Below are positions 13,901-23,605 of a stretch of 64,000 nucleotides of DNA, in pieces. This DNA comes from Mytilus galloprovincialis (lineage: Eukaryota > Mollusca > Bivalvia > Mytilida > Mytilidae). Positions within the stretch are counted from its first letter, which is position 1; every line of letters starts with the position of its first letter. The DNA lies in contig NC_134849.1 of NCBI RefSeq assembly GCF_965363235.1, positions 57,245,122-57,309,121 of the forward strand, in the 5' to 3' direction. Under the pieces are notes generated by a model. It made no database searches, was not told the origin of the DNA, and saw only the letters and a list, made by a program, of their open reading frames with translations. The translations under genes were made by a program, and so were the position numbers.

Positions 13901-16900
13901 TCTATAGAAATGAATGATGTTTGCACATAGATACCATGATGTTACATATAAACAGCGCTAACGCGTATAATTCAAGTAGAGTTACCGCAGTACTATGTAA
14001 TTTGTATTTATCCTTAGCATACACTGGACCACGATTAAAGTCCTAATGAGCAATGTACTTTGAAATGAAGAAAAGCAATAATGTGATGCTCCTTGTATAC
14101 TTTTTGTGTTTTTACTGTGCATATTCTTTACGTGTGTCATGGAAGTATCCTGTATCCTTTCTTTTCTTTAACAAGATGACACACAGTGGTAGCATAAAAC
14201 ATGTACCTTGTATGTTCCACTGGTCCCTGAATGTAACAATGATGTCAATAGAAGGAGATATTTTGTATACTGTGTATTTGTTAGATACCAATTGCATGGG
14301 TTTCTTGGGTACAGGTGAACCACTAATTGAAATGTTCTACAAATTACAAATTTTCTTTAGTCTTGTATGAAGATTTTGGTCAAACCACAAATTCAAATAT
14401 CCTGAAAATGTAAGTTTCCCCTCCATCCAAAAAAGTTGACATCCTATAATTGAAATTGTAATTTTTTATTTTCAGTAAATGAATGGATTAAGAATTTTGA
14501 GACCAAAATAAAGGCTCTATCAGAACATGACAGCCTACCAGATGATGAGGTCGTTAAACTTGGCAAGAAGGACCCCGAGGCAGAAGTAGAGAAGTTTGTG
14601 ACAGCAAATACACAGGAGTTAGCAAAGGACAAATGGTTGTGTCCAATGAGTGGTAAAAAGTTCAAAGGACCAGAATTTGTACGAAAACATATCCAAAATA
14701 AACATGGGGAAAAAGTTGAGGAGGTCAAAATGGAGGTAAGCTGTTGCTATGGTAACATTATTCAAAGAGTTGTTTCTTATTGTCTTTTGAAAGATATTTG
14801 ATTTCTGTTCAGAATAAGAGCAAGTCTGCAAATTATAAATTGGTTAGTAGAATTTGAAATGTGACTGGGTCATTAGGTAGAGGCCCAAGGATAGATAATT
14901 TTAATAATCGCTGTTAACACTGAATGGGAGTATGTGTTAGAAAAGAAATTGAAAACTGAAAGGTTTTGTTATGAAATGGTATTGCAATCAGTGAGTTCAA
15001 GTTGTATTTGATAAATAAATCTAATAAAAAAGACAAATTTAATTTGCAAAGTTCTTAAAGCCCAAATAGAGCCATACATCCTTACTTAAAATTTTATATC
15101 TGTGTGTATGTAAATAATTTTATTGATGCCATCTTTTCAATACTGTGGATACATTTATTTTCATGGGTATCAATTTTCGAGGATTGTGAAAAAAAACTTG
15201 CATTGTCGTGGATATTTGATTTTGTGGTTTTGTCAATCTCTACATTCAAAGCAAATAGAAAATTTGAATTAGTGGTTCACCTGTACCCACTTAATCCAAG
15301 AAAATTGGTATCCAACATATACTAATGAATACAGAGTATTTAAAAAAAAAATATTTGTTTTATATTGTGAATATGCTGTCTTTTTTTGCAGGTGTCATTT
15401 TTCAACAAGTATCTGATGGATCCAAAGAGACCAGCCTTGCCTGAACATCCTGGTAACAAACAGAGTTCCAATAACAGAAACAGTACAGGTGGGGACCAGT
15501 TTACCAGTCCTAGCGGGTACCAGGGGGGAGGTATGCCACCAATGGGATACTCTGGTGGTGGAAACGATGGATGGAGATACAGAGGTGGAGGAGGTATTTA
15601 AAATCTCTTTATTAATTATCTATGCGTTTGTTATAACACAAAGTTTCTTTTTCTAAAGGAATCACACATCTTTTCATCACTATACAGTGATAGTATACTT
15701 ATAGATAGAAAATATGGTATGAGTGCCAATGAGACAACTTCCCACCAAAGTCGCAATTTGGAAAAGTAAACCATTATAGGTCAAAGTAGTGTCTTCAACA
15801 TGGAGCCTTGGCTCACACTAAACAGCAAGCCCCAAAAATTACCATAAAACCATTCAAATGAGATTAGCAACAGCCTTATCTATATAAAAAATAAGAAACA
15901 AGAAACACTTATGAACCACATCAGCAAACGACAACCACTGAACATAAGGTTCCTGACTTATGTACATATATATCCTGTAAACTGTTCACAAACTACAGTG
16001 AAACCTGTCCAAACTTACCACCCTTGGGACTTTTATGTATTGTTTGGTTTTTGACTGTTATTGAATGGTAGAGGTTAACAGAAGGGTACAGTTTCAAAAT
16101 GTGTTGACAATGACAGACGACAGTGATTGACGACGGCTTCCAGGTGACACTTATATATTTGTTTTTCATGTGGATTTCAATAAAATTCCAAAACACAGAA
16201 CTGATTTTACTCTTGCTTTCTATTAAACAGGAAGTGGTGGACCACCATCTTACCAGTCACCATCATATCGTAATCGTGAACCATATCGAGGTCCCTACAG
16301 GGGATCTGGAGGAGGAGGAGGAGGCTACAATAGGGGGTACAGGTAATACTCTATATAATATGTTAAATCATAAAACAAATGCTTGCTTATATACTGTATA
16401 CCAACTAATAAGAGACTATTTCTTTTAAGATCTCTTACAAGCAGTAAATAAAGGGGCATTTAAATAGTTGTGAAGATGTGGAATCTGGATGTTCTCTTTT
16501 ATTAACACATGAGGTAAATTAGAACAACACAAAAATAAATTGATTTGAAGACTGCCAGAGAAGGATGAAACATTGAGTTGTCCACATGGATCATCTTATA
16601 GAAAAAAATACAGCAAAAAGTTGTAATTCAAAGATGACTTTAGATTGATTGTCCTATTCTTTTTCAGTCCTTTTATGTCATGTAGCTGCTCAAATTTTTT
16701 AGTAGACATTCATGGCTTTAAAATAGTTATTTATCTGAAAAAAGACGAGCCTTAATAATATAAAAACTTTCATCATAGTAACCATTCATCTTCAGAAACT
16801 GTGATTAGTGTCTAGAGTGAAACATTTTGCTTGAAAAAAAAATGGCAATATTTTTTTAGATAAAATGTGTCAATTTAGACTCTTTAAACAGGTAAATGAA

Positions 16901-18248
16901 AATGTTTGTTCAATATGATGAAAGAATAAATTTCTAGGAATTAATTGATGTTAATTCTTTGTAGATCTAACAGACATCGACATAATCAGTTGAGTAATCA
17001 TAACAATAGAAGTATTTACACTTGGGGTATTTAGCGGAATTTGCTACAAATACTGTGGATTCATTATTATTCTTGGGTACCAATTTATCGTGGATGCAGT
17101 TGAACCATGAAATTGAAAGTTCAACGAATGTCAAATTTTCTTAAAATTTGTATTCAGACTGAAGCAAAAAATTATATATCCACGAATATACAAGTTTTCC
17201 TTAATCCAAGAAAAATTGGTACCCACGAAAATGAATGAATCCACAATATGCGAGATCTAGCTCAGAAAAATGTTTTGATGTCATGCAACAAGCACTTTTT
17301 GATTATGATGTCAATAGTTTATATTCCTGATGCAATATTATGAGAGAATTTGTGTGACTTTAGCTAATGGCAGGCAAATTTCATACAAGTGTAAATATGT
17401 CTATTTGTGTGGATAGTGCTAGAATGTTTTGTCTCTAAAATCCATCCACAGGCACATTATTGCACCTGAATATTTTTTTCAAATGATCATAGGTTTTGAA
17501 CATCAGCAAACCACTGCTGCCTTGATTTATTGCACTAAACACCAAGGTGAAATTTTCAGAGAATTGGATGAATGTCTGAATTAATGGAATTCAATGAAGT
17601 TTTTATTGACTGTTTTGTCTTCAGGGATCAGATACTTATTTTAGGAATTAAAGTACCGGTACATGATGATTGATTGATGGCTACTTAAAACTATTATATG
17701 CACAATCCACATTAAGAAAGACAATATGTTAATGTTGTAGGAATATACAGTGCTAGATATTTGTCTTTAAACTTGCTTATTGGTAAGATGACATTCTGCA
17801 GGAAGATGTGTCACTCTACCAAGACACAAGACACATTGGGACGCAATACTGACTGTCTTTGATCTTAATCATCAATGTGCCAACAAGCATGAAATGCTCT
17901 CTGAAAAAGAATGGGAACATAGTCATCACTTTTCCCTTCAGTCCTTCCTCATATCTGTCTGTTTTTCTGTCCCACTGTCAATTCATTACTGCAGCCACCC
18001 ACATTTTTTTTCTCAGAAATTCTATATAACTTTGAAACAGTTGGGGGGAAAACACAATCACCAAACCACTTCTTCCTATCTGACACACCTTTCCCCCTCC
18101 CTGATCAATTATAAAACAGCCTCAATCATTTTCCTCAAACAATATTTTTTTTACTGACACATAAATTCATTTTATTTTCAGATCTGATCCCAGAAGAGTT
18201 ATTGAATACAGAGACTTAGATGCTCCAGATGATTCAGATATTTTCTAG
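1916..18248 (+). CDS. SRRT: Serrate/ARS2 RNA effector protein, 3' fourteen exons (5' end outside window)
   Basis: ARS2/Serrate bridges the nuclear cap-binding complex to snRNA, histone mRNA and microRNA processing and to RNA decay. Coding exons, joined in one unbroken frame: 1916-2085, 2807-2924, 3189-3240, 7826-7921, 8800-9013, 9941-10098, 10953-11093, 11446-11737, 13104-13180, 13567-13720, 14476-14735, 15392-15593, 16231-16342, 18182-18248. They total 2113 nt, encoding 703 residues and TAG. Order along the partial protein: a helical segment starting FKTKYHPEE (residues 1-56); acidic/basic low complexity (about 60-245); an RRM-like domain (about 248-323, with [11 protein letters not shown]); a conserved helical core ([17 protein letters not shown]); the zinc-finger region with C546, H562 and H567 in [12 protein letters not shown]; a Gly/Arg-rich tail; and the C-terminal cap-complex-binding motif YRDLDAPDD. 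Human ARS2 is about 870 residues, so roughly the first 200 are missing. All introns are GT-AG except the one after 7921 (GC-AG). Exon borders rest on consensus sites and frame, without cDNA. Confidence 0.95.
3741..7337. mobile_element. 3.6-kb TTAA-flanked DNA transposon, non-autonomous (piggyBac-like termini)
   Basis: TTAA lies at 3737-3740 and again at 7338-7341. Just inside are imperfect inverted ends starting AGGGAAA (left AGGGAAATTCCGCG, right AGGGAAACTTCGCA when reversed). Similarity continues, diverged, for 100 bp or more: both arms carry ATTATGTTCAT followed by an AAAGTTTTA block. TTAA duplication is the hallmark of piggyBac. Only short open frames occur inside (for example 5016-5309 -, 6034-6273 +), none recognisable as a transposase. 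The element fills most of SRRT intron 3. Confidence 0.6.
8197..8408. mobile_element. MITE-like inverted repeat (TACTGTGGATTCATT family)
   Basis: Ends read TACTGTGGATTCATTAA and, reversed, TACTGTGGATTCATTTA, with matching inner stretches such as CAATTTTCGTGGATT. Further copies lie at about 15139-15340 and 17046-17250, a half copy at 80-138, and a degenerate one at about 14287-14405. No coding capacity. Confidence 0.7.
8606..8760. repeat. Dispersed bivalve repeat (AATGACACAGAAATTAAC family)
   Basis: Carries phrases such as ATGACACAGAAATTAAC, TAGGTCACCGTACGGCC and CTATAAAAGGCCCC. These recur at about 23355-23465, 38640-38740 and 41928-42110, and reversed at 20938-21035 and 60760-60905. Unclassified; no internal promoter boxes recognised. 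Confidence 0.6.
9033..9225. mobile_element. MITE, GGGCTATTCCATTAAA ends
   Basis: About 190 bp, with inverted ends GGGCTATTCCATTAAA and TTTAATGGAATAGCCC plus inner GTGGGAGGGTAGGA. It starts about 20 bp after an SRRT donor. A related copy lies at about 45778-45960 in E2F intron 8. Confidence 0.7.
9632..9899. mobile_element. Fold-back MITE, ACAGC...GTGTGTAGGTAAAGG ends
   Basis: A nearly complete palindrome: the left arm (9632-9760) is matched inverted in the right arm (9770-9899), including TTAGCTTGCTTG and GTGAAGTCATTA. The flanks AGAAACTTC and AGAAATTTG may be a worn target duplication. It ends 41 bp before an SRRT exon. A half copy lies at about 10750-10826, and a full copy interrupted by other transposons at 42334-44755. 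Confidence 0.75.
12201..12981 (+). mobile_element. Helentron-like non-autonomous element, family A (AACCGGATT)
   Basis: The 5' subterminal motif AACCGGATT (12203-12211) returns inverted as AATCCGGTT (12950-12958). A hairpin CTGTCA-TTT-TGACAG (12961-12975) follows, then CTCTTG before TT. Between them lie a GGCA/GGCC-rich stretch and a tandem core of about 150 bp repeated four to five times (units begin near 12283, 12434, 12585, 12737, 12834). No target duplication seen. This matches the known layout of Helentron-associated (HINE, pearl-type) elements of molluscs. Confidence 0.65.
15139..15340. mobile_element. MITE-like inverted repeat (TACTGTGGATTCATT family), diverged copy
   Basis: Starts TACTGTGGATACATTTATTT and ends with the inverted counterpart near TACTAATGAATACAGAGTA. 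Inner CAATTTTCGAGGATT pairs with AATCCAAGAAAATTGG. Lies about 50 bp upstream of the SRRT exon starting at 15392. Confidence 0.6.
15710..15890. repeat. Dispersed bivalve repeat (TATGAGTGCCAATGAGACAA)
   Basis: Contains TGAGTGCCAATGAGACAAC and CTTCAACATGGAGCCTTGG. The same unit lies at about 37918-38130 in E2F intron 1. Fragments of the shared head occur at 11785-11825, 20990-21040 and 38640-38665. Confidence 0.6.
16965..17034 (+). other. Possible alternative terminal exon of SRRT
   Basis: Inside the last SRRT intron, ttaattctttgtag is a good acceptor. It is followed by ATCT, the same first bases as the true last exon, which likewise complete an AG|A codon. Read in the SRRT frame it gives 22 further codons ([11 protein letters not shown] at the start) and then TAG at 17032-17034. 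Use of this exon would replace the cap-complex-binding C terminus. No donor follows, so it would have to be a terminal exon. Nothing conserved was recognised; the call rests only on acceptor and frame. Confidence 0.25.
17046..17250. mobile_element. MITE-like inverted repeat (TACTGTGGATTCATT family)
   Basis: Inverted ends TACTGTGGATTCATTATTA and ATGAATGAATCCACAATA, with inner ACCAATTTATCGTGGAT against CAAGAAAAATTGGTACC. Located in the last SRRT intron just after the candidate alternative exon. Confidence 0.65.
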
Positions 18249-18580
18249 CCAGTAAAGGGGAGATAACTAGCCATTTGAAGGGAGATAACTAGCCATTGGA
18301 AGGGAGATAACTAAACAGTTGAAGGGAGATAACTCACATAATAATGGCAGATAAATACCAGAGCAGTGACTTGATTACCAGCATTGAAGAAGTGCAGAAC
18401 AAACTGTTGTTTAAAATGAAGTTCTTTTAGAAGGAACATTGGATCAAATGGATTTTGTTGTTAAATTTTTATCAAATTTTTAAGGATCTTTTTACTACAT
18501 GTAGATAGATCATGTGTTTTCATGTCCTTACTCCTTAGCTTTAGTGAAGCAATAAAATCGTTAAAACACTTCTCATTGCA
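18249..18580 (+). other. SRRT 3' UTR with GGGAGATAACT repeats and poly(A) signal
   Basis: After the TAG, four near-identical units of about 23 bp carrying GGGAGATAACT run from about 18256 to 18335. AATAAA lies at 18551-18556, followed by a T-rich stretch, and is the likely poly(A) signal. A single GGGGAGATAACT also occurs near 219, so the motif is dispersed in this genome. Confidence 0.6.
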
Positions 18581-18764
18581 GTTATTTTTAGTGCAATTAA
18601 AAGTAATTAAAAAATTAAACTCTGTGTGGTGAACCAACGCCTTTGAAATCGTTTTGGTAGAGTCCCTGAAGTGGATACCTTGGTATGCCGGGTGGTCAAA
18701 TCATGCAAAAGAATGCAATACACTATGTGTTGTTGTCAATTTTGAATATTATTATAAAGTAATT

Positions 18765-18905
18765 AAAATAAAATTGAGAATGGAAATGGGGAATGTGCCA
18801 AAGAGACAACAACCCGACCATAGAAAAAAACAACAGCAGAAGGTCACCAACAGGTCTTCAATGTAGCGAAAAATTCCCGCACCCGGAGGCATATACATGT
18901 ATTAA
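18765..18905 (+). repeat. SINE-like dispersed repeat
   Basis: Contains GGGGAATGTGCCAAAGAGAC, CAACAACCCGACCATAGA, AGGTCACCAACAGGTCTTCA and TTCCCGCACCCGGAGGC, a phrase order I recognise as a common mussel/bivalve interspersed repeat. The short open frame across it (18654-18866) is a by-product. No clear A/B boxes were identified, so the SINE class is an inference. Confidence 0.5.
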
Positions 18906-19324
18906 AACAAATTGAAATGTTCATAGCAAAATTTTCTAATAAAAGCAATGAAATAACAAGGGTCCTAGATATGGATGAAATATTTGCCCCTGGACTGAAG
19001 GCAAGCCTAAATCAATCTACCAGTATCATTAATTTTCTTTATAAAATTAAGTTAAAAACAAATTAACCTGCAAAATTTGCTAATTTTTTGGTATCTGTAA
19101 TGTACAGTACAAGTCTCACATTATATGTAACATTTAAGAAAATCCAGCTGTGTAGGTAATTCATCTAGACAGAAACATCTATACTAGTTAAGGCAAGTCA
19201 AGAGATATTCCAAAAAACTATAATTGTTACCTTTTACAAATGGCCTAATCACTCATTCCCACTACTAAAAAGTTAAAATAATGCATCCAAAAAATTATTT
19301 CAACTCTTTTTTATTTCCACCCTA

Positions 19325-20326
19325 GGCCACGGTTTTTTAATTTGATGGTTTACGGATTTTCCCCATGAAAAAGTCGGGTCGGTCGGTCGGGAAAAAAAAA
19401 AAGAAAAAAAATCCTCTTTGAAGACAGAAAAATATCCAAAATCAATATATATTTCACCATTCTAACAATATGTTTGTTGTGCTATTTTATCATCAATTCT
19501 TCAATTTTAGTTCGATGAAATAATATTGCTCAACTGTTATAAACATCGCATGACATTGTCTAATAATTTACAGTAAAAAAAGGGGGGTGCACGGACAAAG
19601 ACGAAATTAAATCGTCATTTCAGAAACAAGAAAAATAAATTCGCGTAGCTCTTTATCAATTCCAGAAAACTTGGTGAATAATGATCTTCAAGCACGAAAA
19701 CTGATAAAAAAAAATGTAAAAACGTCGTACGAAAATAAGTTTCAACACACGTGTCAAAAACCTAATAGACTCGTCCACTGGAAAACGAGATTATCGGGTT
19801 AATCTGTTGTCTCGCATTCCCGTTTTTTATCCAAATGGACGATAATTTTTTTATTATCTATGAAACAAGAAAATTCCAAATGATTTGTTAATATTCAGTA
19901 CTTCAACTTGATGCCTTTACCTTGTCCACATTTGGACAAGTCTATTTCTATGAGATGATGCATCTTACGGACTGATGACAAATAAGTTAAACGAACTTAT
20001 TGTGTAATTGGTTTTAAACACAAGTTTCGTTCCGCAATATTATTTGCGCAAACGACATTTCAAGGTCAGTTATAATTGATTTGTCTATTTTTAGAAACGT
20101 AAACTGGAAGTTTTATTTTTTCACAACAGAAAGTGTTATCAATTTTAATAGTGATTAATGCATTTCATTTCATAAAAAAAAATTATTTAATTATTTTTCA
20201 GGGATAATGCATTTGTTAGGGTCGGCGGGAATAAAAAAGCATGAAAAGTCAATTTTATTTTTATTCTGGAAATCGGAAAAATCGGGTCGGCGGATCCGTA
20301 AACCAACAAATTAAAAAATCCTGGCC
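19325..20326. mobile_element. PIF/Harbinger-like non-autonomous transposon, copy 1
   Basis: 1002 bp, flanked by the 3-bp duplication CTA. Inverted ends start GGCCACGGTTTTTTAATTTG and, reversed, GGCCAGGATTTTTTAATTTG, continuing into GGTTTACGGAT. Subterminal GTCGGGTCGGTCGG is typical of this family here. No open frame of note. The uninterrupted copy shows that copy 2 (40385-41856) carries an extra insertion. Confidence 0.75.
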
Positions 20327-21220
20327 CTATAAATACAATCAAATGAATCAGGAAGGCACACAACAAAAATCAAGAAAAAAGATACTATGATAACAAGAAT
20401 GGGGACAGCAAACGAAAAAAAAGGGTGTTTTCTCAGACCTGTTCTTATAACAGTCTGATGCTAAAATAAAAAAAACATAACAATGAACACACTTTTGCAG
20501 TAGTTTGATAACATGGAGGTCATCATTGGTGATGAATTGATAGTTGTTTGATGTACGTCCAGTGGCAAATAGTCCATGCATGTGCAAAACAAAAAATATT
20601 AAGAAATTAAAACACACAAGTACATTATTTGATAGCTACATTTAAACAACAAATTGTATACATGTATGTTACAGGTATATTCAGGATAAAATAACTTACT
20701 TAGAATGACATGTGGGGTATACATGTCATCAATGACCAGCAACCCCACAGTATAGATAAACAAGACATCCATAGGGCAACATTTTTTCTTCAACAATAGG
20801 CTGGTGGAAGTTAATATAAAAGATTTGATATCATATGTAGGCAATTCAACCTATCTAGTTTTGACTATTTGTCTAATAATGGGTACATACAAAAAGAATA
20901 TTCTTGTGACTTTATGCTTTGATGTGAAGGACAGTGTCTGGCAGACTAAGGCCGTATGGTGACCTAAAGTTGTTAATCTCTGTGTCATTTTGGTCTTTTG
21001 TGGATAGTTGTCTCATTGGCAATCATACCACATCTTCTTTTTTATAAGTAGGATTTTCAAACCTGCTAGCACATAAGGTATGTGTGAAGAATGACCATGA
21101 CTAGATTTAAACAGCCCTTACTTCTGAATGCTGAAGACATTGGTTTAGAAGGCTACAGATACCATATAAACAATGACCAGTCGCCTCTTTTACTGAAGTG
21201 AAGATGTAACCAACAAATAA

Positions 21221-23317
21221 CAGACTATTATTTGAACTTGGAATTATTTTTATACGACCGCAAAATTTGAAAAATTTTTCGTCGTATATTGCTATCACGT
21301 TGGCGTCGTCTGCGTCGTCGTTGTCGTCGTCGTCCGAATACTTTTAGTTTTCGCACTCTAACTTTAGTAAGAGTGAATGGAAATCTATGAAATTTTAACA
21401 CAAGGTTTATGACCACAAAAGGAAGGTTGGTATTGATTTTGGGAGTTTTGGTCCCAACATTTTAGGAATTAGGGGCCAAAAAGGGCCCAAATAAGCATTT
21501 TCTTGGTTTTCGCACTATAACTTTAGTTTAAGTTAATAGAAATCTATGAAATTTTGACACAAGGTTTATGACCACAAAAGAACGGTTGGGATTGATTTTG
21601 GGAGTTTTGGTTTCAACAGTTTAGGAATTAGGGGCCAAAAAAGGGCCCAAATAAGCATTATTCTTGGTTTTCGCACAATAACTTTAGTTTAAGTAAATAG
21701 AAATCTATGAAATTTAAACACAAGGTTTATGACCATAAAAGGAAGGTTGGTATTGATTTTGGGAGTTTTGGTCCCAACAGAATAAGGGCCCCAAAGGGTC
21801 CAAAATTAAACTTTGTTTGATTTCATCAAAATTGAATAATTGGGGTTCTTTGATATGCCGAATCTAACTGTCATGACTGTGTATGTAGATTCTTAACTTT
21901 TGGTCCCGTTTTCAAATTGGTCTACATTAAGGTCCAAAGGGTCCAAAATTAAACTTAGTTTGATTTTGACAAAAAATGAATCAGTTAGGTTCTTTGATAT
22001 GCTGAATCTAAAAATGTACTTAGATTCTTGATTATTGGCCCAGTTGTCAAGTTGGTCCAAATCGGGGTCCAAAATTAAACTTTGTTTGATTTCATCAAAA
22101 ATTGAATAAATGGGGTTCTTTGATATACCAAATCTAACTGTGTATGTAGATTCTTCATTTTTGGTCCTGTTTTCAAATTGGTCTACACTAAAGTCCACTG
22201 GGTCCAAAATTAAACTTAGTCTGATTTTAACAAAAATTGAAATCTTGGGGTTCTTTGATATGCTGAATCCAAAAATGTACTTAGATTTTTTATTATGGGC
22301 CCAGTTTTCAAGTTGGTCCAAATCAGGATCTAAAATTATTATATTAAGTATTGTGCAATAGCAAGTCTTTTCAATTGCACAGTATTGCGCAATGGCAAGA
22401 AATATCTAATTGCACAATATTGTGAAATAGCAAATTTTTTTAAAATTAGAGTTATCTTTCTTTGTCCAGAATAGTAAGCAAGAAATATCTAATTGCAAAA
22501 TATTGTGCAATAGCAAGATTTTTTTTTAATTGGAGTTATCTTTCTTTGTCCAGAATCAACTTAAATCTTTGTTATATACAATATACAATGTATATTCACT
22601 TTTTACTACCAACTGATAAATTAAAATAATCTTTACCATTCAGTGATAACAAGCAGTTTTTTTACATCTTAATATTTTATGATGTATTTAAATGAGTAGT
22701 TATTGTTGCAAACTCCATTAGAAATTTTAATTGAGATTAGTTTTGGAATAAGGGAAAGGGGTATGTGATTAAAAAAAATGGGTTCAATTTTTCTCATTTG
22801 AAATTTCATAAATAAAAAAGAAAATTTCTTCAAACATTTTTTTGAGAGGATTAATATTCAACAGCATAGTGAATTGCTCTAAGAGAAAACAAAAATTTTA
22901 AGTTCATTTGAACACATTCATTCTGTGTCAGAAACCTATGCTGTGTCAACTATTTAATCACAATCCAAATTTAGAGCTGAATCCAGCTTGAATGTTGTGT
23001 CCATACTTGCCCCAACCGTTCAGGGTTCAACCTCTGCGGTCGTATAAAGCTACGCCCTGCGGAGCATCTGGTTAATTATGGAATTTGCATAATTTCTTGT
23101 GTTTAAAATTTTTTGATGAATTCCATGGTTTTTTTGTATTATAATGTTTTGATCAGTGCATAACACTTTCCACATAATGTCTTTTGTATAGATAGTGTTG
23201 TGCGCAGCCCAGAACATTATAATACAGAATAAACATGGAATTCATTAAAAATTTCGAGCACAAGAAATTATGAAAATTCCATAATTAAAAATAATTCCAA
23301 GTTCAAATAATAGCCTG
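21221..23317. mobile_element. Palindromic MITE, split by a Helentron-like element
   Basis: The left outer arm CTATTATTTGAACTTGGAAT (21225) pairs with the inverted arm ending at 23313. The inner arms (23072-23160 and about 23205-23290) pair over AATTATGGAATT, CATAATTTCTTGTG and GTATTATAATGTT. Removing 21251-23071 restores a palindrome of about 276 bp. Confidence 0.75.
21251..23071 (+). mobile_element. Helentron-like non-autonomous element, family B (TATACGACCGCA)
   Basis: 5' TATACGACCGCA (21251-21262) returns inverted as TGCGGTCGTATA (23035-23046). Then comes a hairpin GCTACGC-CCT-GCGGAGC (23049-23065) and the terminus ATCTGG. A GTC-rich stretch follows the 5' end (21297-21335). Two tandem blocks come next: three units of about 160 bp (TTTTCGCACTATAACTTTAG) and four diverged units with GGGGTTCTTTGATATGC. 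Inserted in a palindromic MITE without target duplication. Confidence 0.7.
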
Positions 23318-23605
23318 TTTAATATAACTTTTATTTATGTAAATGTGTTACAAGAGCCCATAAATGACACAGAAAATGGCATAGGTCACTGTACTACCTT
23401 CAACAATGTACAAAGGCCAACCTCATAGTCCACTATAAAAGGCCCCAAAATGAAAAATGTGAAACAAATGAAACAAAATGTAATGTCCTAATTTTATTCA
23501 CAAAAAAACTAACTTAAAACAAATATGTAACACATCAACATACAACAATCAATGAACTACAGGCACATATGGAATATGGTGGGGTTCAACCCGTTTACTG
23601 GTGCA

